64,000 bases of DNA, taken from positions 186,001-250,000 of the forward strand of contig CAVPSQ010000010.1 of assembly GCA_963708455.1 (NCBI GenBank), written 5' to 3'. Numbering within the stretch: position 1 is the first letter of the stretch; every line of letters starts with the position of its first letter. Shown one piece after another: positions 44,131 to 52,971 of the stretch. The stretch comes from CAIMUS01 sp963708455 (GTDB taxonomy: Bacteria > Pseudomonadota > Gammaproteobacteria > Competibacterales > Competibacteraceae). The notes beneath the pieces are model-generated. The model had not been told where the DNA came from and searched no databases. It saw only the letters and a program-made list of their open reading frames with translations. Made by a program: the position numbers and the translations under genes.

Positions 44131-47079
44131 TTAGCAGGTGCAGATTGGCAAATCGGTCTGCTGTCTGAGCGTGTCGGCGTCGCTGACCACCGCCACGCTG
44201 GCCCGTTGCGGCTGTAAATAGGTGGCCGTCACCCGCTTGAGATCGTCGCGGGTGACCTGCAACACCCGTTGCCGGAAGGTGCGCCGCTGTGCCGGCGTGC
44301 GTCCAAATAAATTCCCGAAAAAGGCGGTGACCGCTTCGCCGGCGGGCGAGCCAGGGCGGTCGATGGCGGCGATGACGCCTAAAATCGCTTCTTCCAGGCA
44401 GAGCGCCGGGTGGTCGGTCGCTTGCAGCCACTCCAGCGAACGGTCGAAATCGGCCAGAGTTTCGGCCAGGCGCGGGTCGCGATAGGAAAAGAAACGGAAT
44501 GCGCCGCTGTCCGAGTGATAGCCCGCGCCCGCGCCATACGCGCCGCCCTGCTCGCGGATGGCGCGGTGCAGATAACCGTTGCGCAGAAAGTCTCCCAACA
44601 CTTGCAGGACCGGCGCGTCGGGATGGTTAGGCGCCACCGTAGGATAGGCTTTAGCGCAGAAGTTCACCTGAGTGCTGGCGCTCCAGCCCTGCCGCACCTG
44701 GAAAGCGACCGGCTCCAGCCGCAAGCCGGCGGTCGTGGGCGGATTGGCATACGGTTGCCAGCAGCGGGTCAGGGCTGTGGCGATGTCCTGCTCGCGCTCG
44801 GGCTCGCTGACCACCAGCAACTGGCGGGGAGCGGCTTTGAGCAATCCGCCGAGATGCTCCAGGCGGGTGGCCAGCGCCGCCAGGGCGCGTTCATTGTCCA
44901 GGGTGGCGTCCAGCGCCTTCAGGCCTTGCAGACCGCGTAGACCCTCCCAGCGGTGGCTGAGCGCCGCCACTGGGCTGATGCCGGCGCTGGCGGCGGCCAT
45001 CGCCAGCACATGACCGTGCTCCACCACCGCTTCTTCGCGCTGGGCGCGGGTCTGGGCAATCAGTTCCCGCAAGCGGGGCAGTTCATCGAAGCGGACAGTG
45101 AACAGGGTTTCGGTCAGCAGTTCCGCCAGCGCTGCCTGGTGGCGGGCCAGTGCCTTGCCCGCCAGCACGAACACGCCCCGGCTGCGCTGGATATCGTCCA
45201 CATCGCCTCTGACCAGACCGCGGGCGTTCAGGCCGCCGGTCACCGCCGCCTGCCGGGCCTGGGTAGCCAGATAATCGCGCCCGCCGCTGCCCACCTCCGT
45301 CAGGCACAGACAGAACAGTGGCAGCAATTCCAGCGACTCTTCGTCCAGGGCCGGCAGTTCGACGATGATCTGTTGATAGACCATGCCGTTGGTGCCCTGA
45401 GCATACCAGGCAGCCGGTAAAGCGCCGCGCCGGGCATGACCGGTCGCGATGTTGAGCTCCGCCGGCACGTCGTCCAGGGTGACCCGGGGCAGTACTTCCG
45501 GATCATCGGCCTGGGCCTGGCGCAGTTGCAGCGCCTGCGTCTGTTCCAGCAGCCGTTGCCGCGCTGCCGGATTCAGGGCCGCCTGTAGGGTGTGGAGGCG
45601 TCGGCGCTCCTCCTCGGCCTGGCGGGCGCTCAGTGTTTTATCCGGTGCCATCACCAGGCGCACCCGGTGCGCATTGTCCAACAGCCGCCGCCGCGCCAGT
45701 TGCTTGATGAAATCCGGATCCTGGATATCCTGGCGCAGCCGTTCCAGCAAAGGATCCAGGTCGAGCGCCACTGCCGGATCGCCGCCGTGCAGGGCAGGGG
45801 TCAGGGCTTCCAGCAGCAAATGCAGGCCGTAGGGAAAACCGTCGCCGGTTATCTCCCGCTGCGACAGTTCCAGTTGATGCAGCGCCGCCTCCAGCGCCTC
45901 CTGTGGCGCGCCCTGTTCGGCCACGTCCTGGATCACTCCCAGAATCAATTGCTCCACCGCGTCGGCCTGTTCGGGATTGGAGCCTTCCAGACCGCAGACG
46001 AAGGTGGTTTCGCGGGTGGCGCTGTCGAAGCCGCACAGGGGTGAAGGGGCGGCGCCCAGCCCGGAGGTTTCCAATGCCCGACGCAGCGGCGAACTGCCGT
46101 TGTCCAGCAGGACGTCGCTGAGAATATGGGATTGCAGCACGCTGTAAGGGTCGGTGATGCTGCCGAGCAGCCAGCCCAGCACAAGATGGGTCTTGTCGCG
46201 CGGATCGTCTGCGCCGTCCAGCGCATAACAGCCTTCGACTCGCAGTGGCTCCGGATAACGCCGCTCGGCGGGAATCGCCAGTTGCAGATCCAGCGCCTGG
46301 AACCCGGCCAGCGCCCGTTCCTGGAAGCGGGTTTGATGGTCGGCGGCGGGGATATCGCCGTAGGTCATGAACACGGCGTTGGACGGGTGGTAGTGGTGGG
46401 CGTGGAAATCCTTGAGCTGGGCGTAGCTCAGCTCGGGAATATGACCGGGATCACCACCGCTGTTGTAGTGATAGGTGGTGGTCGGGAACAACCACGATTG
46501 CAGGGTCTGACCCAGTTTCTGCACCGGCGCGCTCAGGGCGCCCTTCATCTCGTTGAACACGATGCCCTTGTAGACCAGTTCGGAGGCGGGATCGGCGGGA
46601 TCGCTGAATTCCAGCCGGCAGCCTTCCTGATAGAAATCCAGTTCCTCCAGCAGCGGAAAAAACACGCAATCCAGATAGACATCCAGCAGGTTGTTGAAAT
46701 CCTTGCGGTTCTGGCTGGCGAACGGATAAGCGGTCCAGTCGCTGCTGGTGAAAGCGTTCATGAAGGTATGCAGCGAACGCCGGGTCATCATGAAAAAGGG
46801 ATCGCGCACCGGATAGCGGCGGCTGCCGCAGAGCACGGTGTGTTCCAGAATATGGGCGACGCCGGTGGAGTCGTGAGGAACGGTAAGAAAAGCCACCAGA
46901 AAAGCGTTATGGCTGTCATCAGCGGCTAGGTGGATATGCCGGGCACCACTGACCTGGTGGCGGTATTCCTGCAATTCCAGCCGCAAGGCCGGGATCGGAT
47001 GGGCGCGGACCTGCTCGAAGGCGGGATGGGTCATGGGCTGTTCGTGGTTAGCGGTGGAAGTTGTATTGGTGGTGATCAC
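44131..47079 (-). CDS. M16C metallopeptidase, presequence protease-like
   Basis: A 982-residue protein with the M16 inverted zinc motif HILEH (His76, Glu79, His80) and distal segments FTSSDWTAYPFASQN and IVFNEMKGALS. Length and the C-terminal M16C-associated region (LVVSEPERE, AYPTVAPNHPDAPVLQVLG, EQGGAYGAGAGYHSDSGAFR) match PreP-type enzymes, which degrade unstructured peptides in a closed chamber. Two start codons are possible (47079 and the ATG giving MTHPAFEQVRAHPI, 15 codons downstream). The first overlaps the relA stop by four bases, suggesting coupling. Confidence 0.88.
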   Translation of the reverse strand: MITTNTTSTANHEQPMTHPAFEQVRAHPIPALRLELQEYRHQVSGARHIHLAADDSHNAFLVAFLTVPHDSTGVAHILEHTVLCGSRRYPVRDPFFMMTRRSLHTFMNAFTSSDWTAYPFASQNRKDFNNLLDVYLDCVFFPLLEELDFYQEGCRLEFSDPADPASELVYKGIVFNEMKGALSAPVQKLGQTLQSWLFPTTTYHYNSGGDPGHIPELSYAQLKDFHAHHYHPSNAVFMTYGDIPAADHQTRFQERALAGFQALDLQLAIPAERRYPEPLRVEGCYALDGADDPRDKTHLVLGWLLGSITDPYSVLQSHILSDVLLDNGSSPLRRALETSGLGAAPSPLCGFDSATRETTFVCGLEGSNPEQADAVEQLILGVIQDVAEQGAPQEALEAALHQLELSQREITGDGFPYGLHLLLEALTPALHGGDPAVALDLDPLLERLRQDIQDPDFIKQLARRRLLDNAHRVRLVMAPDKTLSARQAEEERRRLHTLQAALNPAARQRLLEQTQALQLRQAQADDPEVLPRVTLDDVPAELNIATGHARRGALPAAWYAQGTNGMVYQQIIVELPALDEESLELLPLFCLCLTEVGSGGRDYLATQARQAAVTGGLNARGLVRGDVDDIQRSRGVFVLAGKALARHQAALAELLTETLFTVRFDELPRLRELIAQTRAQREEAVVEHGHVLAMAAASAGISPVAALSHRWEGLRGLQGLKALDATLDNERALAALATRLEHLGGLLKAAPRQLLVVSEPEREQDIATALTRCWQPYANPPTTAGLRLEPVAFQVRQGWSASTQVNFCAKAYPTVAPNHPDAPVLQVLGDFLRNGYLHRAIREQGGAYGAGAGYHSDSGAFRFFSYRDPRLAETLADFDRSLEWLQATDHPALCLEEAILGVIAAIDRPGSPAGEAVTAFFGNLFGRTPAQRRTFRQRVLQVTRDDLKRVTATYLQPQRASVAVVSDADTLRQQTDLPICTC

Positions 47080-49241
47080 CGGCTAGTTTTACTACTCGCC
47101 GGCTGCTGGCGCTGCACCTCCGTGACATTGGGCAGCCGCGCTATTTTGTCCAGAATACGGCTCAATTGTTCCACGTTGCCGATTTCCAGGGTCAACAGCA
47201 TGCGGGCGACGGCGGTGTCCGGATCGGTGCGGGTGTTGGCCGCCAGTACATTGATTTTTTCCTGCAACAGCACCGCGGTGATGTCGCGCAACAGTCCAGT
47301 GCGGTCATAGGCGTGGATCAGCACATCAACGGGATAGACAGCTTCCTTGCCTTGTCCCCAGGATACTTCGATCAGGCGTTCCTGTTCGCGCTTCGCCAGG
47401 TTCAATAAATTAGCGCAGTCCTGCCGGTGAATGGTCACGCCCCGACCGTGGGTAATAAAGCCGACGATCGGCTCGAACGGCACCGGCTTGCAGCAACGGG
47501 CGGGGTGACTGAGCAGTTTGCCGACGCCGCGGATTTGAATGCCGCCGTCGCCGGTGACGTGGGGCTTGCGCACCAGCCGTGCGATTTCCGACCGGGGCGG
47601 CGGCAGAATCAGTTCCTGGGCCTTGGTGGCTACGGAGCCGGTGGTGATATCGCCGTAACCGATGGCCGCGAGTAACTCGTCCGGCGCATTAAAATTAAGT
47701 TTTTCCGCCAGCTTCTGCAAATCCACCTGCCTGATGTCCACGTTCAGTCGCTGGAATTCCTTTTCCAGAATGGCGCGTCCGGCGGCGATGTTCTTTTCCT
47801 GATCCTGCTGCTTGAACCATTGCCGGACCTTGTTGCGGGCCCGCCCCGTTTTCAGATAGCCCAGGTGGGGACTCAGCCAGTCACGACTGGGGGCCGGCTG
47901 TTTGGCGGTGAGCACATCGACCCGCTCGCCGTTCTGCAATTCGTAGCTGAGCGACACAATGCGCCCGTCCACCTTGGCGCCCCGGCAGCGGTGGCCTACC
48001 TCGGTGTGGATATGATAAGCGAAATCGAGCGGCGTGGCGCCCTGCGGCAGTTCGACCACGGCGCCTTTGGGGGTGATGACGTAGACGAATTCCTGCAAGG
48101 CTTCCGCCTTGAAGCGGTCCAGAAAGTCCCCGGTATCGGTAATTTCATCCTTCCATTCCAGCAATTGCCGCAGCCAGGCGATCTGCTGTTCGAACGCGCT
48201 TTTGTGCTGGCCGCCTTCCTTATAGCGCCAGTGGGCGGCCACCCCCAGTTCGGCGTGGTGGTGCATCTCCCAGGTGCGGATCTGGACCTCCAGAGTTTTG
48301 CCTGCGGGCCCGACTACGGCGGTGTGCAGCGACTGATAGCCGTTGCTTTTGGGATTGGCAATGTAGTCGTCGAATTCATGCGGGACGTGATTCCACAGCG
48401 AATGGACCACGCCCAGCGCGGCGTAGCAGTCCGCCACGGTGTCCACCGTCACGCGCACGGCGCGCACGTCGAAAATCTGCTCGAAGGGTAGGTGCTTGCG
48501 CTGCATTTTGCGCCAGATGCTGTAGATGTGCTTGGCGCGCCCCGAGACCTCGGCGTGCAGGCCGGACTTGTCCAGTTCCGTCCGCAATTGTTGAATAACC
48601 TGGGCGATGTAGCTTTCCCGCTCGGCGCGGCGTTCTTCCAGCGAGTGGGCCAGTTGCTTGTAAGTGATCGGCTCCAGGCAGCGCAGCGCCAGATCCTCCA
48701 GTTCCCACTTGATCTGGGCGATGCCGAGCCGGTTCGCCAAGGGCGCGAAGATATCCAGGCTTTCCTGGGCGATGCGGCGCTGTTCTTGCGGCGGGAACTG
48801 CTTGAGATCGCGCATGCAGACCAGGCAGACAGCCAGCCGGATCAGCACCACTCGCACATCCTGGGCCATCGCCAGCAGCATCTTGCGCAGGCTTTCCAGT
48901 TGCTGGCGGGCCTGCGGCCCCTCCTGATGGAGCTTGCCGATCACGCTCAGCTTGCCGACGCCGTCCACCAACCGGGCGATGGCCAGCCCGAACCGTTCCT
49001 GCACGACTTGCGGGCTGAGTTTTCCCTGGGCCACAGTTTCGTACAACAGGGCAGCGGTGACGACTTCATGATCCATTCCCAAATCGGCCAGCAGATCGGC
49101 CGCCGCCAAAGCGTGCGGCGTCGCCAGTTCGTAGGCGTGTTGCGCCACGTCGACCTGCGCGCTCTTCCACCGGACCGGCAGCGTCGCCAGCCAACTGGAG
49201 AAGTCGGTCTCGTTGGGCAGAATCCGCTTGGGGGTGACCAT
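47076..49241 (-). CDS. relA: GTP pyrophosphokinase RelA
   Basis: A 721-residue RelA/SpoT homologue. The N-terminal hydrolase domain is degenerate: the position of HD is replaced (DHEVVTAALLYETVAQGKLS), as in RelA-type proteins. The synthetase domain is complete (FDVRAVRVTVDTVADCYAAL, HEFDDYIANPKSNGYQSLHT, LEVQIRTWEMHHHAELGVAA). TGS (VITPKGAVVELPQGATPLDF) and C-terminal ACT domain (VDVLIHAYDRTGLLRDITAV) follow. It makes (p)ppGpp when uncharged tRNA reaches the ribosome. In this genome it is cotranscribed with the M16C protease gene. Confidence 0.92.
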   Translation of the reverse strand: MVTPKRILPNETDFSSWLATLPVRWKSAQVDVAQHAYELATPHALAAADLLADLGMDHEVVTAALLYETVAQGKLSPQVVQERFGLAIARLVDGVGKLSVIGKLHQEGPQARQQLESLRKMLLAMAQDVRVVLIRLAVCLVCMRDLKQFPPQEQRRIAQESLDIFAPLANRLGIAQIKWELEDLALRCLEPITYKQLAHSLEERRAERESYIAQVIQQLRTELDKSGLHAEVSGRAKHIYSIWRKMQRKHLPFEQIFDVRAVRVTVDTVADCYAALGVVHSLWNHVPHEFDDYIANPKSNGYQSLHTAVVGPAGKTLEVQIRTWEMHHHAELGVAAHWRYKEGGQHKSAFEQQIAWLRQLLEWKDEITDTGDFLDRFKAEALQEFVYVITPKGAVVELPQGATPLDFAYHIHTEVGHRCRGAKVDGRIVSLSYELQNGERVDVLTAKQPAPSRDWLSPHLGYLKTGRARNKVRQWFKQQDQEKNIAAGRAILEKEFQRLNVDIRQVDLQKLAEKLNFNAPDELLAAIGYGDITTGSVATKAQELILPPPRSEIARLVRKPHVTGDGGIQIRGVGKLLSHPARCCKPVPFEPIVGFITHGRGVTIHRQDCANLLNLAKREQERLIEVSWGQGKEAVYPVDVLIHAYDRTGLLRDITAVLLQEKINVLAANTRTDPDTAVARMLLTLEIGNVEQLSRILDKIARLPNVTEVQRQQPASSKTSR

Positions 49242-49508
49242 GGGGCATGCTTCTCCCGTCGTGACGCTGGGGCGCGACCCTGGCCTTCCTGGGAGAGTCC
49301 GCGGGGTGGTTTCAGGCTGCGATTGTAGGGAGTATTAAATTGATTTTAAAGGGATAGATTGGAAGTAAGCGTTCACACCCGACCCCTAACCCCCTACCTT
49401 AAAATTGATCACCCCCCTCCTGGTAGGTTTGGCACGGATTGCGTATCCTGCTCTTCTCCTATTCTATAGAGAGAGGCGAAGGGCGAAACCTGACGTCAGG
49501 AGTTTGCA

Positions 49509-50291
49509 ATGAACGTGGAAACGCTGAAAGATCTCATCAAACAAGAACTACCCGGTTTGCTGCGGGAAGACCCGGCATTGCGGACCTTTATCCTGGAACT
49601 GACGCGACGAGAATTCGCCGATCGGACTGAAACCCAGGATCGGTTTTACGAAATTCTAGCCGAATTACGCCGTGACCGGGAGGAGCAGACTCGCAAGTGG
49701 GAAGAGCAGAACCGCAAGTGGGAAGAGCAGAACCACAAGTGGGAAGAGCAGAACCGCAAGTGGGATGAACAGACCCAGCAATGGAAGGATTTCACCCAGG
49801 AGCAGGCCCGTAAGTGGGATGAACACCAAGCCCAACACAAGGAGGAATTCGAACGGATGCACGAAGAAATCATGGCGCTGGCCAAGAAGCATGATCGCAG
49901 CATCGGCGCCTTGGGCGCCCGTTGGGGGCTGCAATCCGAAACCGCGTTCCGCAACGCCCTGGCCGGCATTCTGGAACACCACTTCGGCGTGCAGGTGCTG
50001 AATGTCAACGAATACGATGATGAAGGCGTGGTGTTCGGGCGTCCCGACCAGGTGGAACTGGACGTGATCATCAAGAACGGCCTGCTGCTGATTTGCGAAC
50101 TGAAGTCGTCGGTCGACAAAGCGGGCATGTATATCTTCGAGCGCAAGGCGCGGTTCTATGAACGGCGACACAACCGCCAGGCCGACCGCCTGCTGGTAAT
50201 TGCGCCGATGATCGATGCCAAGGCGCGTAAGGTGGCGGAACAGTTGGGCATCGAGATGTACAGCGATGCGGATGAGGTGGAAAGCGGATGA
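49509..50291 (+). CDS. DUF3782-type protein with PD-(D/E)XK-like core
   Basis: A 260-residue protein. Residues 1-40 (MNVETLKDLIKQELPGLLRE) start the family; residues 58-98 are a coiled coil built of the heptad RKWEEQN; residues 135-260 look like a PD-(D/E)XK nuclease fold, with the core residues Asp in QVELDVIIKNG and Glu-X-Lys in LICELKSSVDK. No partner is known. A truncated relative begins at 51271. The heptads are encoded by near-identical 21-base repeats (49692-49796). A clear AGGAG stands before the ATG. Confidence 0.7.
   Translation: MNVETLKDLIKQELPGLLREDPALRTFILELTRREFADRTETQDRFYEILAELRRDREEQTRKWEEQNRKWEEQNHKWEEQNRKWDEQTQQWKDFTQEQARKWDEHQAQHKEEFERMHEEIMALAKKHDRSIGALGARWGLQSETAFRNALAGILEHHFGVQVLNVNEYDDEGVVFGRPDQVELDVIIKNGLLLICELKSSVDKAGMYIFERKARFYERRHNRQADRLLVIAPMIDAKARKVAEQLGIEMYSDADEVESG
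49692..49796 (+). repeat. 21-base tandem repeat encoding coiled-coil heptads
   Basis: Five 21-base units starting at 49692, 49713, 49734, 49755 and 49776. The first three are nearly identical (CGCAAGTGGGAAGAGCAGAAC pattern, with one A variant); the last two diverge. They encode RKWEEQN-type heptads, so copy number could vary by slippage. Confidence 0.85.
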
Positions 50292-50347
50292 AGTCGGCCC
50301 GGCGGATCATCCTGAAGCCGGAAAACTGGTGGATTCTTATAGTAATG

Positions 50348-50512
50348 GTATGAACGGCATGACAGCGCTGCCCCTCAAACTGCTGCCTCGATTGACGGAG
50401 ACGCAATTCTATCGAATCTGCCGGGCTACCGGCCGGGACAGGAGGTGGAAATTGTGGAGAATCCTAATTCACTGTCTGGTGAAGGGATATTACCGGATTT
50501 TAATTGGACTTA
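50348..50512 (+). pseudogene. Possible C-terminal remnant of a Uma2-like gene
   Basis: One frame reads LSNLPGYRPGQEVEIVENPN and then SLSGEGILPDFNWT before a TAA stop. The tail VEIVENPNSLSGEGILPDF resembles the C-terminus of Uma2 family nucleases. No start or N-terminal half is present; two stops lie just upstream. The stretch is between the DUF3782 gene and an intact Uma2 gene. Confidence 0.3.
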
Positions 50513-50543
50513 AGCCGGATTTTGTATTAGAGAGGTGCAGTGT

Positions 50544-51008
50544 ATGGAATGGTCAGAAGTGATTGCTCATCCGAGTCTGCAGGATCTACCCTTCAAAATT
50601 GAGCTGAACGAGTATGGGCAAATTATAATGACACCGGCTAAAAATATTCACGGGCGTTATCAGCTAAAGATCGGCAGCTTGTTGGAGCTTCAATTACCTG
50701 ATGGCGAAGCAATGACGGAATGCTCCGTGCAAACTACTAAGGGCGTAAAGGTAGCCGATGTTGCCTGGTGTGCAGCGAAATTTATCGAAGAACATGGCTA
50801 TGAGACGCCTTATTCCAGGGCACCGGAAATTTGTGTAGAAATTATTTCGCCTGGTAATCAACCAAAAGAATTACAGGAGAAGGTGACCCTCTATCTCGAA
50901 GCAGGAGCTAAGGAAGTCTGGTTGGTTGCCGAGAGCGGTAAGGTGGATATCTACAACAACAGCGGCAAGACCAGCCGGAGTAGCTATCCTGTGAAGATCA
51001 CTTTATGA
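50544..51008 (+). CDS. Uma2 family nuclease-like protein
   Basis: A 154-residue protein of the Uma2 (DUF820) group, a PD-(D/E)XK-like fold. Visible core: GKVADVAW-like VKVADVAWCAAKF, then PEICVEIISPGNQPKELQEK with the conserved Glu, and KVTLYLEAGAKEVWLV. Function unknown; many cyanobacterial and Competibacter-type genomes hold large families. Start at ATG 50544 (MEWSEV) is preferred over an upstream in-frame ATG at 50535. Confidence 0.72.
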   Translation: MEWSEVIAHPSLQDLPFKIELNEYGQIIMTPAKNIHGRYQLKIGSLLELQLPDGEAMTECSVQTTKGVKVADVAWCAAKFIEEHGYETPYSRAPEICVEIISPGNQPKELQEKVTLYLEAGAKEVWLVAESGKVDIYNNSGKTSRSSYPVKITL

Positions 51009-51109
51009 GGGATTGCGATTCAAGCATACGGCCATGGATTTTCGACGCCTATCCGACCCCCTATTGTGCGTTAACAAATCTAATGACTTGATACGGCGAA
51101 ACCGACTAC

Positions 51110-51238
51110 CCACTTAAGGCGGGACAATCGCGTCGGTGTCCTTGCTGGCCTTCCGCGGTCAGTCTGCCCGACCCTGGGAGCGCCGGCGTCCTCGCCGGCC
51201 CTTTGCGATCAACCTGCGCAGTGTTCCGGCTTAAGTGG
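51110..51238. repeat. MITE-like element with inverted ends
   Basis: A 129-base stretch starting CCACTTAAGGCGGGAC and ending GTTCCGGCTTAAGTGG, inverted 16-base ends with a few mismatches. Its inner part holds a GC-rich hairpin (GCCGGCGTCCTCGCCGGC). Its right 65 bases match 15-79 of the window (about 58 identical), so at least two copies exist. It holds no gene. Confidence 0.65.
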
Positions 51239-51270
51239 ATACTCGTGAAACCTAATGGCAGGAGTTTGAA

Positions 51271-51357
51271 ATGAACGTGGAAGCGCTGAAAGATGGCATC
51301 AAACAAGAACTGCCCGCTATGCTGCGGGAAGATCCGACGTTGCGAGCCTATATTCTG
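51271..51357 (+). pseudogene. 5' remnant of a second DUF3782-type gene
   Basis: The frame MNVEALKDGIKQELPAMLRE is close to the start of the intact DUF3782 gene at 49509, including the ribosome binding site AGGAGTTTG. It stops matching at about 51357, where an ISL3-type fragment begins. The remainder of the gene is absent from the window. Confidence 0.75.
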
Positions 51358-51684
51358 CACATGGGTTTCATTCGCCTTCGTATGCGGACTCCGCGCATCA
51401 TGCCATGATACCTGCTGGGTGGTGGTGGGATGATCCCCACAATAAGGACATTGATACCTTTTAGGCTTAATCCGAATAGAGGTCGGCTTCCCTAAAATGG
51501 GTAAATGACGCAGCGTAATCTCCCTCCCACAGCCATAAGCAGCCGTGATTTTCTGGCCACAGCAACGACAATGAGTCCCTTCGGTGGTACTCGTCACGGT
51601 GATCATAATTTCATTCTTTGGGGTGAATTCGACGGCTTCAAGCTTGACATCTTCGATGTCTAAGGGCATCTCAAAACGGTCCAT
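51358..51684 (-). pseudogene. ISL3-type transposase, N-terminal fragment
   Basis: On the minus strand the frame reads MDRFEMPLDIEDVKLEAVEF and HCRCCGQKI ... YQCPYCGDHP, the zinc-ribbon N-terminus of ISL3-type transposases. After about 109 residues (HTKANETH) the frame enters unrelated sequence. The DDE domain is missing. Confidence 0.7.
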
Positions 51685-51752
51685 GGGAACTCATCGCCTT
51701 GCTACGTTGACATTCAGGAATAACTGTAACTACTTGTTTATATTATAATTGG

Positions 51753-52650
51753 GTGCCCCGCAAAATACCAGAGAGCCAGTTGAAGCAGCCGCCGTTGACG
51801 GCGGCAGTCGAGACCTTGCATATCATCATGGCCCAGGATCTGGAACCGACTGCAACCGGGGGCGGTACCCAGATTCGGGAGGGCGTGGCCCAAGATCGCC
51901 AGATCAGTATTGAAGATGAGGAGTTGCGCCACGGTCGGAAGTCGTCGGCCAAGCGGTTTGATGGCTATAAACGCCACCTCGCGCGGGATCTCGATGAACA
52001 GTTGATCCTGGCCGCTGCAACCTTACCCGCCAATACTCCTGATACCGCGGGCTTGACCCCCCTCCGGGTGGCGGTCGAACTGCAGCACCGCGAGGTCACC
52101 TCCTTACACATCGACCGTGGCTATCTGGGGGATCAGTTGATCAACACCTACGATGAGGCCGGGGTCGTGATCGTCTGCAAGCCGTGGCCGGTGCGTAATC
52201 CGGGCGGGCATTTCAGCAAGCCGGACTTCCAGATCGACTTGGAGACCTTACCGGCCACTTGTCCGGCCGGCCAAGTCATTCCCATCACCCCCGGCAAGAC
52301 CGCCTGTTTTCCGGCGGACGGCTGTCGGGCGTGTGCGCTACGGAGCCAGTGTACCTCGCGGGAAAGCGGTGGTCAGACGCTCACCATTCACCCCCAGGAA
52401 GACCTACTGCAACGCCTCAGTGTCCTCCTCACAACGACTGCAGGACGGGCGGCGTTACGGGAGCGCGTCGCGGTCGAGCATGGGTTAGCGCAGGTGTCCC
52501 AGCGGCAGGAGAATCGGGCCCGCTATAACGGTACCCGCAAGAATAGCCTGTCACTTGCGGCTGGTAAGCGCTATTCAGAACCTGGAACGGGCGCAAGCAC
52601 TCTCTGAACAGACTCAATCCGATGAATTACCGCAACGCTTGGCAGCCTGA
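51753..52650 (+). pseudogene. IS1182-type DDE transposase, C-terminal remnant
   Basis: The frame contains EDEELRHGRKSSAKRFDGYK, VTSLHIDRGYLGD and a cysteine cluster (CFPADGCRACALRSQCTSRE), as in the DDE_Tnp_1_6-type C-terminal part of IS1182-like elements. The N-terminal half is missing. Near 52546-52560 the frame shifts by one base; the continuation reads RLVSAIQNLERAQALSEQTQ and ends at 52650. It is a decayed element adjoining the ISL3 fragment. Confidence 0.7.
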
Positions 52651-52713
52651 GCCGTCAAACCGGTCAACGCTCTAGCAAGGGTATTTTGGGGAACCTGACG
52701 GGGAACCTGAAAT

Positions 52714-52743
52714 AAAAAAGCCCGTTTATATGTACGGGCTTTT
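52714..52743 (-). terminator. Terminator of the original tRNA-Pro gene
   Basis: Stem AGCCCGT/ACGGGCT with an eight-base loop, flanked by A6 and T4, so it works in both directions. On the minus strand it follows the tRNA-Pro 3' end by about 25 bases. The 322-base gap 52651-52971 otherwise holds the tRNA fragment and the integrase promoter region. Confidence 0.8.
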
Positions 52744-52764
52744 GCTCATAAGCTACTTATTTTA

Positions 52765-52814
<50 letters not shown>

Positions 52815-52971
52815 AGTAATAGTGGACTTTGCTGGATTTTATCGAACTAAAAATTGTGTTAAAAAACTTTGACTTGAAGCGACTTTGTGTTCTAATACGT
52901 CCAATAAAGTCTCACTGAATCCGAGCTTCTTTGGTCCCCCGGTGGTCCCCCGGAATTAAGGGCAGGTGGTC

